From Penicillium oxalicum (lineage: Eukaryota > Ascomycota > Eurotiomycetes > Eurotiales > Aspergillaceae): a stretch of 64,000 nt of DNA. The notes under the pieces are model-generated. The model was not told the origin of the DNA. It did no database searches and was given only the letters and a program-made list of their open reading frames with translations. Shown here one piece after another: positions 45,617 through 58,035 of this stretch; the stretch's first letter is position 1, and each line of letters opens with the position of its first letter. The position numbers and the translations under genes were made by a program. The stretch is from contig NC_064651.1 of assembly GCF_001723175.1 (NCBI RefSeq), forward strand, positions 3,472,001-3,536,000, in the 5' to 3' direction.

Positions 45617-48600
45617 GGCTGGAATCTGGTGGGGAGGATATGAGGCGTTTACGCTGATATGTAGTAAAGAACGATGATGATGCAAGTTCCCAGGTCAATC
45701 GAGTGTCAAATGAGCGTTTGAGGCAGCTTGAGATGGATGTTGGAGGAGGTTGAGGGTGAATGGCCGAAGATGGTTGTTTACATTTCGTGCGGGGCGAATT
45801 CGTGGAAGGTGCGATTGAATGCACGTGTGTTTCCTTCAATACTTGAAATTGTTTCATTCGTAAACTAATTGACCCAAATTCGTGGGCCTGACTGCCTTAT
45901 TTCAATACCTCGCGAGAAAGGAGGAAAGAAATACGAAAGTACGTAAGGACAGGGCCGCAGCTTTAGTCGATAAGACCGCTGATTCATCCTTGAGTTGTTT
46001 GAAGACTGGTCAACGCAAAGTTGTCCTGGAGTTACCAACGAGGACGACTCTGACAAACATCCATAAGATATCTCAGATGGCTTGAGTGAATACAGAGTTG
46101 TCTGCTTCAATATATCACCGCACTCGGCATTGAGTGTAGCAAAAAGACTGAACAAGCACGCGTTGGTAGTAATTTCACCGAAGCTGACGTGCAATAGAAC
46201 TTTCAGGTTTTTTTTTTCTTTAAAAAAAAAACGAGAATCTTCCATACATCATGTCATCCCATTCTATTCATTTCTAGTTGATATGATGACAGATGCTTGT
46301 CTTGACAGGTACTCTTGTGCAGCGCTGGTACCTGATTCCCCCGCTGAAGCTCAATATAGAGAGGAGTATCACACTAGTATGATGGAGACTTGTGAATTCA
46401 TGTCTTGTTCACGCCACCACGACATAGTAAATATCTTCTCATTGATGTATTAATACCAAAACACCGGGACGTGAGACACGCCTCGTGCTTTCGACGTACA
46501 CAGCTAGAATGTAACGCCAAATGTCAATGACTATCTATATTCTGGGAGTCCTGAATGTACACAAACAACCTCAAGCACACTGATTCAAAAAGGAATGCAA
46601 TACTTCTCATACAATCACAAGTGTGCGTTGGAAAATGATTGTTTGGCAGAATGATAACCTTCTGATTCTCTAGGTGCCCCGGAATTCGTGCCTTTTTCAT
46701 TTCGTCCTTCTCCTGGGGTCGGAAGGCATCTTGGAACATCTGGTAGACTTAGGCTAGAGCTTTCATCCATAAGATGCATTCACACGTACTCTCTAGGCGT
46801 CATATATTTTTATTCCACCGCTGTTCATACAGAATAATAACAAATCTATCATGGGTAGAAGGAATGTCATCTCAGCTCGAATCCAGGTGTCTACTGATCT
46901 CCCTTCGACTCATTTGTGCACTGCCCAGTGGGTGAGTATTGTAGGCCAGAGCTCCTCTCTTGTCATGATCTTGATTAGGAATCTTCTCGTATGCACTAGT
47001 ATTCTTTCACATATTTTGAACTTGATCAAAAGCTTAGTCTAATAGGTACGTGCTAGTAGGCGTAGACTAGAACCTTCCTTCGGTTCATTTGTTTGTCCCT
47101 CGCAAAACTCACGGTGACACCAAAGTAAACAAACAACATGCTCCATATCTGCTTTGCTGTTGCATTCTTGTTTACTGCTGGTGACCATAGGCAAAGGTTT
47201 GCTTGCTGGATTTCCGTAATTGGTCATTACGCGAGGCAGGCTACTGATGGGAAGCAAACATTGAGCTTAAGTGAGGGTATAAAATCCCTTCCACCTCCCT
47301 GTGACCTCTCTTCCTCTTTTCTTCTCTTTTTCTTTCTTTCTCTCCCACACTCAACCACATTTGCCTTTGGAGATCCTACCTTACACCAGGTCAGGCAGCA
47401 GGTAGTGTGGAGGGTTGATATGACCTTTGGCTCTGCGTCTTTTTTTTTATCAGCATCCATCGGTTTTTGTATTCATTTGCCTTTGGAAGCCTTGTTCCAT
47501 ACCGAACTTGGTAGCAGGCAGTGAGCGGTCTCTTCTCTCTCCCTTTGGCTCTGCATCATTTTTATGAGCATCCACTGGGTTTCTTACTCATTTGCCTTTG
47601 GAAGCCTTGTTCCACACCGGACTTGGTAGCAGGCAGTGTCTTTGTTTTCTTTTTTTTTCTTGTTTTTTGTTTTTGACCGTTGGCTCTGCATGTTTTTCGC
47701 ATCCATCGGTAGAGGGTGAGAAGGATGGCTTGGGTTCGGGTGCGATTTGGATGGGAAGGGGGACAACGACTACGACAACTACGACGACTTCGACTACGAC
47801 TGCGATGAGGGAGGGAGGGACGAACGATACGACGAGGACGACCACACCGACGATGGAAGAGAGAATGGAGGAGGAAAGGGTGGAGGAGAGGGGCTTACAA
47901 GAGGAGGAAAAGGAAGGAAGTGAGGAGGAAGGTGGATGGGGGAGGACAGGATGGAGAGGAAAAAGGAAAGGGACAGGTGGACGAGGCTTCGACAAACCTC
48001 GACAAAACCGACTCGATGCACGACAGCGATTCCGACAAACCGACTTTCGACGAACCGATCAACGACGAACATTCCCAATGCGCATCCCAATACTGGATTC
48101 CCGGACTCTGTGGGCACTGGGGGAAAAACGAAAGGCATGCTCTTTCATACAGAAAAGAAGACAAGAACCCAGTGATGATGAACCATATCAAGGTGCGGTC
48201 GACGGGCTGCAACACCTCCAAGCTTGGATTCTGAGGGTTTATTTACGTCTTTTTTTTCTTGCTAGGCAAGTCTTGTTTGGAAGTTGGTTTTTAATGATGG
48301 CTGTTTTGAAGGTGTTGTTTTTCTTTCTTTTTTCCCCCTTTTCGTGGTTTGGCTTTTTCTTTATCTTGATCTCTAGCAAGTTTCTTACTGACCCAATAGC
48401 GACATTAAGTAATGACGAAAGCACAAGCTCTCATAGACACTTTCTTTGGGGATTTCCCCTACAATCCGGTTCTGAACGAGGCTTGATCTAGATCAAAGTA
48501 ATTATGAGACTCGCAAAAGATACTACTTAGCCGTACTCCTTACCCAGAGCCCACCCCCTGTCAATCTACAGATGCCGTATTCTCAGGGAATACTATTAGT

Positions 48601-49208
48601 CTCACAATCTCTACCTAAAACCATCAGGAGCCGGCGCCAAAGTACCTGAATCCAACGTTCACGACGGATGCTCTCATGTCGCCACAACATTAAGACCTCC
48701 ACTCCAAACAGTATAGCTCAAACTACATTGAAATAGATGGAGACAGTCTGCAGTGGTCCGTTGCACGGCTGGGCGTGAGTGGCCCAGGGTTATCGTGCAC
48801 GTTACCTACTATGTGGCTCGAAGATGTGGGATATACCTGCCCAAACATGAATACAAGTATCCCAGGACCGGATTCTCCATGATCTATTATATGACTATAT
48901 ACACTAGTCGAAGGGACTCCGCGTCCGAAGCCATGAGATGATCGGTTATCGTAAAGAGACAAAAGATGAGAGACATATTGTTCACTGGATGAGATCGTTG
49001 GCCATGAATGTCAAAGTCCCATTCCCAGCACCCATCCATGCCTGCCAGAAGACCGTGCTTAGACACAAGCCGAAAAGGTCACAGATATAATCCAAGGTAT
49101 CGGTTACTTGGAGACATCAAATTATGATACTGCCTTGATCCCCCAAGTGTTTGTCTGGCACGAAACGTATACCGTAGGGCGGGTGGGTAAACACCACTAC
49201 ATCAACGC
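45617..49208. other. Intergenic region with tandem repeat and purine-rich tract
   Basis: This 3.6 kb region holds the promoter of the acidic-tail gene, an AT-rich middle (46.1-47.1 kb), an imperfect tandem repeat of about 115 bp (47360-47640) and a purine-rich low-complexity tract (47700-48000). A long open frame from ATG 47751 to 48491 (246 codons) is present, but its composition is explained by the low-complexity DNA, so I do not list it as a gene. Confidence 0.5.
47360..47640. repeat. Imperfect tandem repeat, about 115 bp unit
   Basis: Units begin TTTGCCTTTGGA at 47360, 47476 and 47591, with spacings of 116 and 115 bases. The second and third copies are the closest (TTTGCCTTTGGAAGCCTTGT followed by near-identical sequence ending GTAGCAGGCAGTG); the first is diverged. 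The piece TTGGCTCTGC...GCATCCA recurs between copies and again at about 47680-47709 as a partial fourth unit. No coding potential is assigned. Confidence 0.8.
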
Positions 49209-52007
49209 TTACGTCTCGGCACCACGATCCAACCGACTAAGCACCTCTGGAGGCACCGTAGGGACATACTTGCGAGCACGCTCACGATTCGTCCCACCCA
49301 GTCCAGCGCCGTAACTGATCAGCATGTCGGTGCTGGTAGGTAACGAAAATGGGAGGAAGAAAGTAGTGTCGAGGAAGACCGTGTCTCTGCCGGGCCGTTC
49401 GTCATTTCGCGAAGGACCCGAGATACTACTCGGCCTTGAATTTCTGGCCACAGAGCTCGGAGAGGTGACCCCGGTTTCTGGAGTGGGGGGACTCGCCTGT
49501 TCGCCCTGGGCTTTGGCAGGCGGGGGGGTTTTGGGCCGGTTTTCGATGGTGGAAGGCGCAATTGGGCCGGCATCTGCACGGGCTTTCTCCTCTTGGATTC
49601 GGAATTGTTCGCGGTACATGAGTTCAGGATCACGCTGGACATCAAGGAGGAATCGCATTGCTTGCTTGGTGAGCCCTTTCTCGCCGACCTCGGGCCGATA
49701 GGACTTAACAGCATGCAATAGCTGTGTTGGAGTGAGCTGTTGGAGCTGTAAGAGTGTGGTGACGAGAGACTCGTGGTCCTCGCCTAGTGAGGAAAAGCAT
49801 TGTAGCCATTGGAGGAGCTGAATGACCGGAGCCAGATGCCGACGGGCAGCGTCAACCGTGGTTTCTCCGGTTGTGGTCAATGAGCCATTTTCATAATGCT
49901 CGGGTTGACGATTGTTGGTTCGTGCCCAGTCCTCCAAAGCAGAGACGTTCATTCGAATCTGCATGGCCTTGGTGCGCGCCAGATACCGTCGTGTGCTCAT
50001 GATCCGATTGAAGATCTCGGCACTCAACCAGTACAATAATTGTGAGATGATCTGGGTGGTAATCACTGAATGGACGTCGTACAGGTCCAGCACAAAGAGT
50101 GTTGAGGAAAGGAGTGAGGTGATGTTGCGAGGTGAGATTTGTGCTCGTCGGCGAGGCGATGGAGGACGAAATCGCTTCTCGGCGGGTTCGGGGGCTTCGG
50201 ATTTCTTCTTACGGAACAACTTCCACTCGTTCTGAAAAGCAATGTCCTCCATTCCCGGAATGGTCTCGTGGTCAAGCATCGCCGCATCGAGGACCTTATT
50301 CATGCGACGCTCGGCATCACGGATGATCAGGACAAAGATCTCGTTAATGAGTTCCGCCAGGTGCAGCTGGAATTGTATCGTCGCCTCTACTAAGCCGGCA
50401 TCCTTCTTCAGATAGTGGAGCAATAATGTCGCGTTCGACATCCAAAAGGCTTGCATGGTCATATCCCATTGGTATCGCTCCACAACATCATTGATCTTGT
50501 CTGTTGCAGAATGTAGGAGAATCGTGAGAAGTTCAGGGCTGGCATGATAGTGGGCATAGCGCGCCATGAGGAACAGAAGATTGGCCGGCACGGGTTTTTG
50601 AGATGGAGATCTTTGAGGAGTCATGTTGGTGATAATCATGTCAAGGATCCGTTCCAATTCATGATCTTGAAAGACAAACATTTGGTCGTTTAGACATCTG
50701 TCCCAAACGAATTCTTGTTGCTCATCGTCCAAATCGTCATCGTCAGAAGGCTAGAGAATTCTGTCAGTCACTCGGGATTGCGCGTCTGCAACGTTCATAA
50801 CCTGCACCGACCTCGAATTTTTCATCCAGCCCAAGACTGGATAGATCCACCTCTAGATTGATGGCGCTTTCTTCCATCATCATCCGGCGCTTCATCTCAT
50901 TCTCCGCAAGCTCCTCTTCAAACCGCCCGTGGGCCAGCCCCGCGTCGTAGAAGTCATCGACGACCCCTGCCGCCCCAAAGTGATAGCCATTCTCGTGTAA
51001 GTATTCGGAGATCTCGCTCCCCGGCTGTGCAAAGTCAAACGCAGTCCCTCCCGAGGATGATTTGATATCGGGTGAAGCTCCATGGTCGAGCAGAATCTTT
51101 GCGATCGTCTTGTGCCGATTGGTCATAGCCCACATCAATGCGCTCCATTGATTACGATCCTGCTGGTCAACAAAAGCGCCGGCATCGAGCAGAGCAGAAA
51201 CGACCTCTTGGTGGCCCTGTCGAAATTCTTTCGTTAGCGCGACCAATAACCCCCCCCCTCTCTCCCCTGCCCAACGAGACCCGGGAGACACTCACAAAGC
51301 AACTGGCGTATATGAGGGGCGCCGTACCCTCCTCATCAGGCATATTCACATCAATATAGTTACTCGCCGGCCCGTCGATCAACTTGCGCACCCGTTCCAC
51401 ATCTCCATTGCTGGCCGCCATATTGAGACTCTTCTGCAACATGTCTCGTTTCTCCGCAACCGTCAAGTTCTCGTCCGCGGCAATTCGTTCCTCACTAGCG
51501 CCCAGTGAATCGATCTCACGATGTGCGGCCTGCGCGGCAAGCATCTCAATCAATCGCGCATCACTATCTTCCATGTCACGCGCGCGCATGTCGGTTTCGG
51601 AATCATGCGAATGGTCGTCGAGGGCGAGACTGAAACTCAATGGTCTCGCAGCCACGGGGGTGGTCAGGAATTGCGATTGTCCTAGAACATCAACCTCATG
51701 AGGTGATTAGCCTCCATCGAGCTTCTGCACCGGTTGCCGCACAAGGCGGACCGACGACCCAGGAACAAACAGTCCTGGACGTGCAATCGGGGAAAAGACA
51801 TCGTGGACACATACCCTGCCATGCATCGTACATTTCCGTCTCTTGATATACCGGGACCGTCCTGCGATCATCCAGTGATTTGGGCAAGTCATCGGGGAGT
51901 TCCTGTTGGGGCTCCGGGGACGCGGGGCTCTGGACATGGTCATGATCATGATCGTGATCATGTCCAACTTCCTCGGAACCCCCGCGCCGTGGCTCGGTCG
52001 TGTCCAT
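49209..52007 (-). CDS. Ankyrin-repeat and DIL (dilute) domain protein
   Basis: Four exons, 52007..51815, 51681..51296, 51216..50812 and 50750..49209, encode 841 aa. Introns are 133, 79 and 61 bp (donors GTATGT, GTGAGT, GTCGGT). The start codon sits in a strong context, CCGCCACCATGG. The N-terminal 65 residues are disordered with a His-Asp alternation (HDHDHDHDH). Three ankyrin repeats follow (about 140-265: NMAASNGDVERVRKLID, TAPLIYASCFGHQEVVSALL, WSALMWAMTNRHKTIAKILL). A DIL domain spans about 340-670, with a disordered insert (KKKSEAPEPAEKRFRPPSPRR) and the landmark VITTQIISQLLYWLSAEIFNRIM. The tail is Pro/Ser-rich. DIL is the cargo-binding domain of class V myosins; here it is detached from any motor and fused to ankyrin repeats, a combination known from fungi. 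A role as adaptor at membranes or the cytoskeleton is likely but inferred. Confidence 0.9.
51934..51966. repeat. Near-palindromic ATGATC repeat
   Basis: This 33-base stretch consists of alternating CATGATCATGATCGTGATCATG and is close to self-complementary. It encodes the His-Asp run of the ankyrin-DIL protein on the minus strand. Confidence 0.7.
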
Positions 52008-52823
52008 GGTGGCGGGCAGGCAGTCGCTGGGTTGTGAAACGGCCCATGAAAGAGGGGATGAAAGATGCAGTGTCTTGGGAGACACTTGGCGACAAGTCCA
52101 AAGGAGAGTAGGAGACCCCCACAGCGGCCGCTTGAGAATCGGAGATGGAGAATCGGTGATCGGTCGGCACTCGAAAAAAGGTGGTCGGGATCTTATCCGG
52201 CTGAGGCAGATCAACCCAACTTCGACCCCCAAAGGATTCCGCATTTTGATGACGCACTTGGACATTTCTCAGGCTGTGGTCACACTGGCCTCAGACTGTC
52301 AGATCCCATACTTTGTGTGACACGAGAGCAAAAAGCTAGCTTACTGTCTTTTCGTATAGTCATAATGGTACTGAAAGATGAAGGGGCCTAATGAATAGAT
52401 GTCTATTGCTGTTAATGCAGAAGAAGATGGCGAATAAAGACGAAATAGCAGTCGCTGCAACTAAATTGTAGGAGAGCTAACTGCTCGAAATGCAAAAACA
52501 GTCGGGGGGTATTCGAATATACCATGAAAACATTCACAGAGGAGGAGGAAGCAAACAAGAAACAAAAAATGACCTCCTTTCAACCAGATAATGTCCCAGA
52601 ATTCCCAAGATCTTATGCAAAACGCTCGCTCCTAACGCACATGGAAAGACAATAAGAGGAATCCAAACTATAAGTACAAGTCATATGAGAGACAGTGAGG
52701 GGGGAAAAAGGGTGGGCTTCAAACGAGGAAAGTGGCAGTTCCAACTGGAAACCGCGGGACGCGATCAAGAAGGGTGACGAGCGAGCGTATCAGAGCTTCC
52801 CAAGGTTGCTGAGAGCGAAAGGC
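52008..52823. other. Intergenic, ankyrin-DIL promoter and GEF 3' region
   Basis: This stretch of 816 bases separates the ankyrin-DIL start from the stop of the Ras-family GEF (both minus). An A-rich part at 52480-52690 fits a 3' untranslated region of the GEF. No gene is seen; short frames overlapping both ends are chance. Confidence 0.55.
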
Positions 52824-55800
52824 TTATTCAAGAGCCTTGCTGCGGCGGGTAATTTCTTCCTCGGACAGAGATGCAATCCACAGGCATCGTTCAATGATGC
52901 CATGAGTCGGTTCGAATCGGTACTTAGTGCTTGCGTCGATAAGGCGAAGGAGGCTTTTGACAATGCGGGCGGCCGTACGATAACGCTCAAAGTTGACGAG
53001 CAGACATCCGGAGTGACTGCGAACCTGGGCGGGCTTCTGAGCATTATAGGTCAAGTCGTGGATGTAGAGACCTAAGATTCAACAATTAGAGATGATGCTC
53101 AGGTAAGGCCCTGGAAAATAGGTGTAGCTCGACTTACCAATGAAAGGAATACAGCCCTCTTGCAGATTGGCGGTCTCCATTTCGACACGAAGATCGTGGA
53201 AGTTGCGCACAGGCTGAATCAAGCTTTCCATATCTTTAAGTAAGCGCTTATCTTCCTGCGGAACCAGACTCCACGTGCTCTGAAGTCGAGAGGAATCCGA
53301 GGAAGACAGGGCGATGGCGATCTGCAACATGGAGACGTAGTTGCACATGCGTCGGGCATGCGCAGCGGTATGGATGAACTTGACAATAGTGCGTGCTCGC
53401 TCGTGGATATCGAGTGTAAGGACAATTTCGGAAATGACCCACTTCACCATCAGGTTGAAACGTCCAACAACCATGTCGATCCCGTTACGCTGGTCGGTAG
53501 AGAGGAACTCCACCCAGCTGTTGATGGCCGGAGAGGCGCTGCTCCACTTCATTTCAACCAGGTCACGCCAATCAACCTCACTCAGAGCCGCCATTTCCAC
53601 CAGAGTCAATTGCTGAGCAAGCATCTGAGACTCACAGGCAAGGATGAACGGGATGTGTTCAACGGCCCCCTCGTTGAGAGTAAGCTGGGGAGGGCGGTTC
53701 TTTTCCATGTTCGAAAGGACATTGACCGACATTGGGGGAGCGTTTCGTGTCTGGTGGTGAGTTTCAATGGGCTCACGGTGTCGGGGGGACGTGTCGGGTG
53801 TCAACGGCTGCGGTTGAAATCGCACTTTGTCCAGCGGCGAGACCGAAGAGCCGAACGAATTGGGATGCTGAACGGTCATTGGGGGTGAGGGTGGATGCGC
53901 AAGTGGATGAGGTGGGATTTCGACGGTCGAAAAAGCAACGCTGCGTGTATCCGTCGACAATCGGCTGCAGGTGGACTCGTGAGTATCAATGAGATCCAGA
54001 GACTGGTCGGAGGACAAGACAGAATGTCGATTGTCACTGGCCACATCGGGAGATAGCTCCGGGTAGGTCGATCCGTGCGGAATGCGTTGAATGCTGTCCG
54101 ACTTTTGGATGATCTGGATCGAGGAGGGATGGGAGGAGACTAGTTCAGATGTATCTCGGCTGGAAATCAGACTGAGCGGGATATTATAAGCGTCATTGCT
54201 AGGATGGAAGCGATGTGTCATGGGCCGTCTCATCGAATCGTCCGTGAGACCTCGCTCGAGGAGGGGCATAGAATTATAAGACTCTTCAGACTCTGCCACA
54301 GACTCTGAGTAGGGGCGAGGAGGGGCGAGTCTGCCCCCGACAGTCGAATAAGCAGATCGTTCAGTCTGCCGTCGCCTTGGGATAATGTCCCATCCTGATG
54401 GGCTTCGTCCCTCAGCTCCGGCACTCTCGTCCCGAGTCGGGGTCCTTTGCTCGTCTGAATGCCCTTTCCACTTGCCCTCCAGCTTCAGCAAGGTCGATTC
54501 AATGCCCCCATCATCGTCATCGGGAATCTGGGCGAACTGGGCCATTGCTGCTTCGAATGACCGTTGCATGTCGACGTTCGGACCCACGGATATCAGGGAG
54601 AATCGAGAAGGAGAGGGATCCGGGGCTGTGGTCGATGCTCTCGTCTCCGCAAAAGAATCCCCGTACGAGCTTTCTGATACCCGTGACTCGCGGGCAGGAC
54701 TACGCTCAGGTTGGTTGACAAACTGCATCTGACGCAGGTTCCCCCCAGGCCTCCGGCGAAGCAATGGACCCGTCGACATTTCTGGGTGTTCTAGTGCTGC
54801 AGTGGAGCCTGCGTGAGATTTGCTGGTGATGCTGTTCAAGGACATTCGCTGCTTGGAGATGCCACTTTGAAATGATGCGTACTTTCGCAAGCGGAGGGAG
54901 AGGGACATGCGTTTATTGGGAGTAGCCTGTCGTTCCACGGACAATGACCGTCGCGGGGATATTTGGCTGAGGGGGCTCGGCGAGATGGGGCGATGCTCAT
55001 TGACGTCCGTTGATTTGCCGTGGTAATAGACCGGTACTACGTATTCACCATCTTTTGGCAGTGAGGCTTGGGAAAGCCTGGTTGGAGTGCTGGAGAGGAC
55101 CATTGTGCTGTCCTGAACGTGAGCGTCGTTGTGAAGGCCGCTGTTTTCTAAGGCCCCTGACATGGAGGGAAATTCAAAGCCGGTGTCGTCGACAATCACA
55201 ATCGAGCCACTTCCGGTGGTAATTTCGCTCTCGATTTTCGATCTTTCTCCTCCCGACATCACATGGTGATTTCGAGGCGGCACTTCCGCATCGCTCTCGA
55301 CCACAGCGTCGTGCGGCGCCGCGGATGTGGTCAGCCGCGCGCTCCTGGCATCTTGACTTCCGCTGAGTCTCAGAGCCCGACGATACTGCACGAGGGACTC
55401 ATCGCAAAGAGTGTCTACTCGAGCTGGCCGCTTGAGTCCAGCAGCCATCTTTTTTTCGCGATAGAAATCAGACCCCAGTGCAAGGTGATTGGGTATGGCG
55501 GATATCCTCCCGCGAGAAGGAAGCGAGATGGCATCAGCGGCGTTGGTGATCCTTGCAGAGACGCTCTGTCCCCCGTTTCTCGTATGCAGTACTCGCTTGA
55601 TTGACCCGATGATGGTTCGCACCCCCGAGTTCGAGGAGCCGGTACGAGCCCCGCCGTCGGGAATACTTCGCCGATCCTGGTTCGATGCGTGAGAAGGCGG
55701 GGCCAAGGGGGGCGAGTCTGGCGCCAACATCGTCATGTAGGATTCCACGGGAGGGTAGAGGGTTCCGCGAATGAAGCTGACAGGATCCAAAAGTTCTCTG

Positions 55801-58035
55801 GGCGCATGGTTCACTGGACCCGGCTCCGCATTAAACGCCGGTACTCGATCGTCGCGCACCGAGTCCGAAAAGCTCCCGCTCCTTTTGTGGGCATGGCCGT
55901 GAAAGGGAAGTCGTGATATTTTCGGCGATGCTGGCGCATTTTCAGGTGCAGCCGTAGTGTTCAGAGGTACCGGGCGAGGAGCTTGGTTTTTCGAATACGG
56001 GGTGGACAAGCGCCTGGGAGATTTGGGCGGTAGCGAGCAAGAAAGTGCAACGACACTCATTTCGCTTTTCGTGGAGACGGGTATGCTCTGCGCGGTCGCC
56101 GCCGAATCGTTTCTATCATGATGCACAGAGTTGGGCATACTGTCGCGGGACCGGTTCTCGGAAGACGGAGCAGACACATGAGGCGGAACGGTCGTGTATG
56201 CTGCGTCGGAAGCCGCCAAGTCGATCTCAACGCTACCCGGTGCAATAGGCGTATCTGGATCATTGTACGCTTGACTGAGTTCCGGGCCGGACCAATAGAC
56301 CGAGCACTTGCCATTCCAACAACGCTTCAGGTCAATGAGGATCTTCAGATCGCTTTTGCCACCAGTGTTTCTAGATTTCACATTGGCATAAAGCGCATTG
56401 ATGGTGTCGCAGAGATTCTTGCGAAGATTATAGTTTGCCACGAAATCGTCGACAAAGTAGTTGAGGATCCAGTGCCGGAGAGCGGCAAAGGTTCTGATTC
56501 GAATGATCCGCCCATCCTCTTGCAGGCGATTGATGGCCCACTCAAGACGAGCGAGCAGCAGCGCCAGCAGATGGCAGGGGGAGAGATAGGAGCGGAAGGT
56601 CAGAAAAAAATCTGACACCAACTCGTAATCCATGAAAGACTCCGACGAGATCTGTGCGACAATACGCGCCGGGGTTGCCGCGCTGATATCCTTGGTCCCA
56701 GGGACATAGCGCACCACCGCGTCCGAGTCCATATCCGTCACCAGAACTTCATAGATCGCCGCATCGACCGGTCCTTTAAACTCGTGGACCACCGAGTTCC
56801 GTGGAGCGGGGGAGGCTCGACTGAGATCGATCGCCCCCGTCCCCGAGAACAGAGAGACGGCAAAGGAGGGTCGATGTTGGGAGAAGGAATCCCTGGCGTA
56901 CCCACTCCGACCATGGGGGGACATGGCATCCAGCATGCCCCCCAGGTGTGTGGAGTTTCGAAAATTGTCGGACATGGAGGTGCGAGTGTACAGTGAGCTC
57001 TGCAGGATGGCACTCCCTTCCGTGTTGAAACGTGGAGAACCCAGTCTATAATGGGGGATGGGGACTTCCAGCGCTGCGCTACCGAGATTCTCTCCGGCAG
57101 ACCGGGGACGATCCTCAGACCGGTCAATGACAATGCGGAACTCTCCACGGTTTCCCACACCGGATACCGACTGCTGTTCGGAGATTGTCGAAAAGGAGTT
57201 TGCGCGCGGGCGACGAAGGGTGACGGATTCGGGTCTAGCTTCCTGTGAGTAGACCGACTCGCTTTCGTGGCCGTGGCCGTGGCCGCGTGGACGGAGTTCA
57301 GACAGCTGCGAGCTCGACCACCGAGACGGGTCGTCACAACCTTGCGCGTGCTGTGGCGGCAGTGGCCGAAGACTCGTCACCGGATCTAGGGACGACAAGG
57401 GAGTTGCCGCAGGAGCCTTCCGCGGCGGGTTTGCAATCGGTCTGGCCGCGTGAATGAAGGAAAGTTAGGATCCATGGGGTAGCGGAGGGTGAATCATGAA
57501 TAGTGGACAGTGGACACGAGAGATTGTTGAGCGCGCCAGTTCTCGCTCTCTCTCTCTCTGTCTCTCCCTCCCTTTCACACATATACACTCTCCTTTTCAA
57601 GAGAGTGAGAGACGGAGAAGAACAGGCGGCGATTCATCCATACCTGAGAAAGATCTTTCCATTCTGACCGACGCTCCCAACCGTAAAGTGACCCGCCCTG
57701 CGCCCAGCAGCACGTCCCTCCCGTGGAGATCGATGCGCCTGTGTCTGAGACCGTTGAATCGACGCATTTCGTAAGACCTCATGGCTATCTTTGGCTCGGA
57801 GTGCCGAGGCCAACGCGGTCTTGTCCCGCGTCGCCTTGAGTTCCAGGTTCCGCTTGAGAACATGTCCGGTCTGTGCCACGGTGTTGGCGCGGCGGAGGGG
57901 GGAGGTCGTTTTGGCGGCGAGGCCTCGAGAACGGACCCCATCTGCGCTGGGTACTTCTTCTATCCGGATTTGCGATTCTGCCGACTTGGTTCGGGTGTGG
58001 GAGGGCGAGTCGAGGAAGGAGGGGAGAGCGTCCAT
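52824..58035 (-). CDS. Ras-family guanine nucleotide exchange factor, Lte1-like
   Basis: Three exons, 58035..57644, 57441..53138 and 53071..52824, encode 1647 aa. Introns are 202 bp (GTATGG...CAG) and 66 bp (GTAAGT...TAG). The first joins GQNGKIFLR to PIANPPRKAP, the second CIPFIG to LYIHDLTYN, both natural. RasGEF_N covers about 348-480 (GPVDAAIYEVLVTDM, MDYELVSDFFLTFRSYL, ALRHWILNYFVDDF). A disordered middle of about 900 residues, rich in Ser/Pro/Arg, follows. The catalytic RasGEF (Cdc25) domain is at about 1380-1640 (ILACESQMLAQQLTLVEMA, VGRFNLMVKWVISEIV, RMCNYVSMLQIAIAL). Size and layout match Lte1 of yeast, which promotes mitotic exit by keeping Bfa1-Bub2 in check and binds Ras; whether the fungal protein acts on Ras, Tem1-like or another GTPase is not settled by sequence. 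A G25 run lies 106 bases upstream of the start. Confidence 0.92.

Noticed and set aside
46100..47100. AT-rich block as a decayed, RIP-mutated transposon
   Set aside because: No terminal repeats, coding remnants or duplicated sequence were recognised, and AT enrichment alone is not sufficient.
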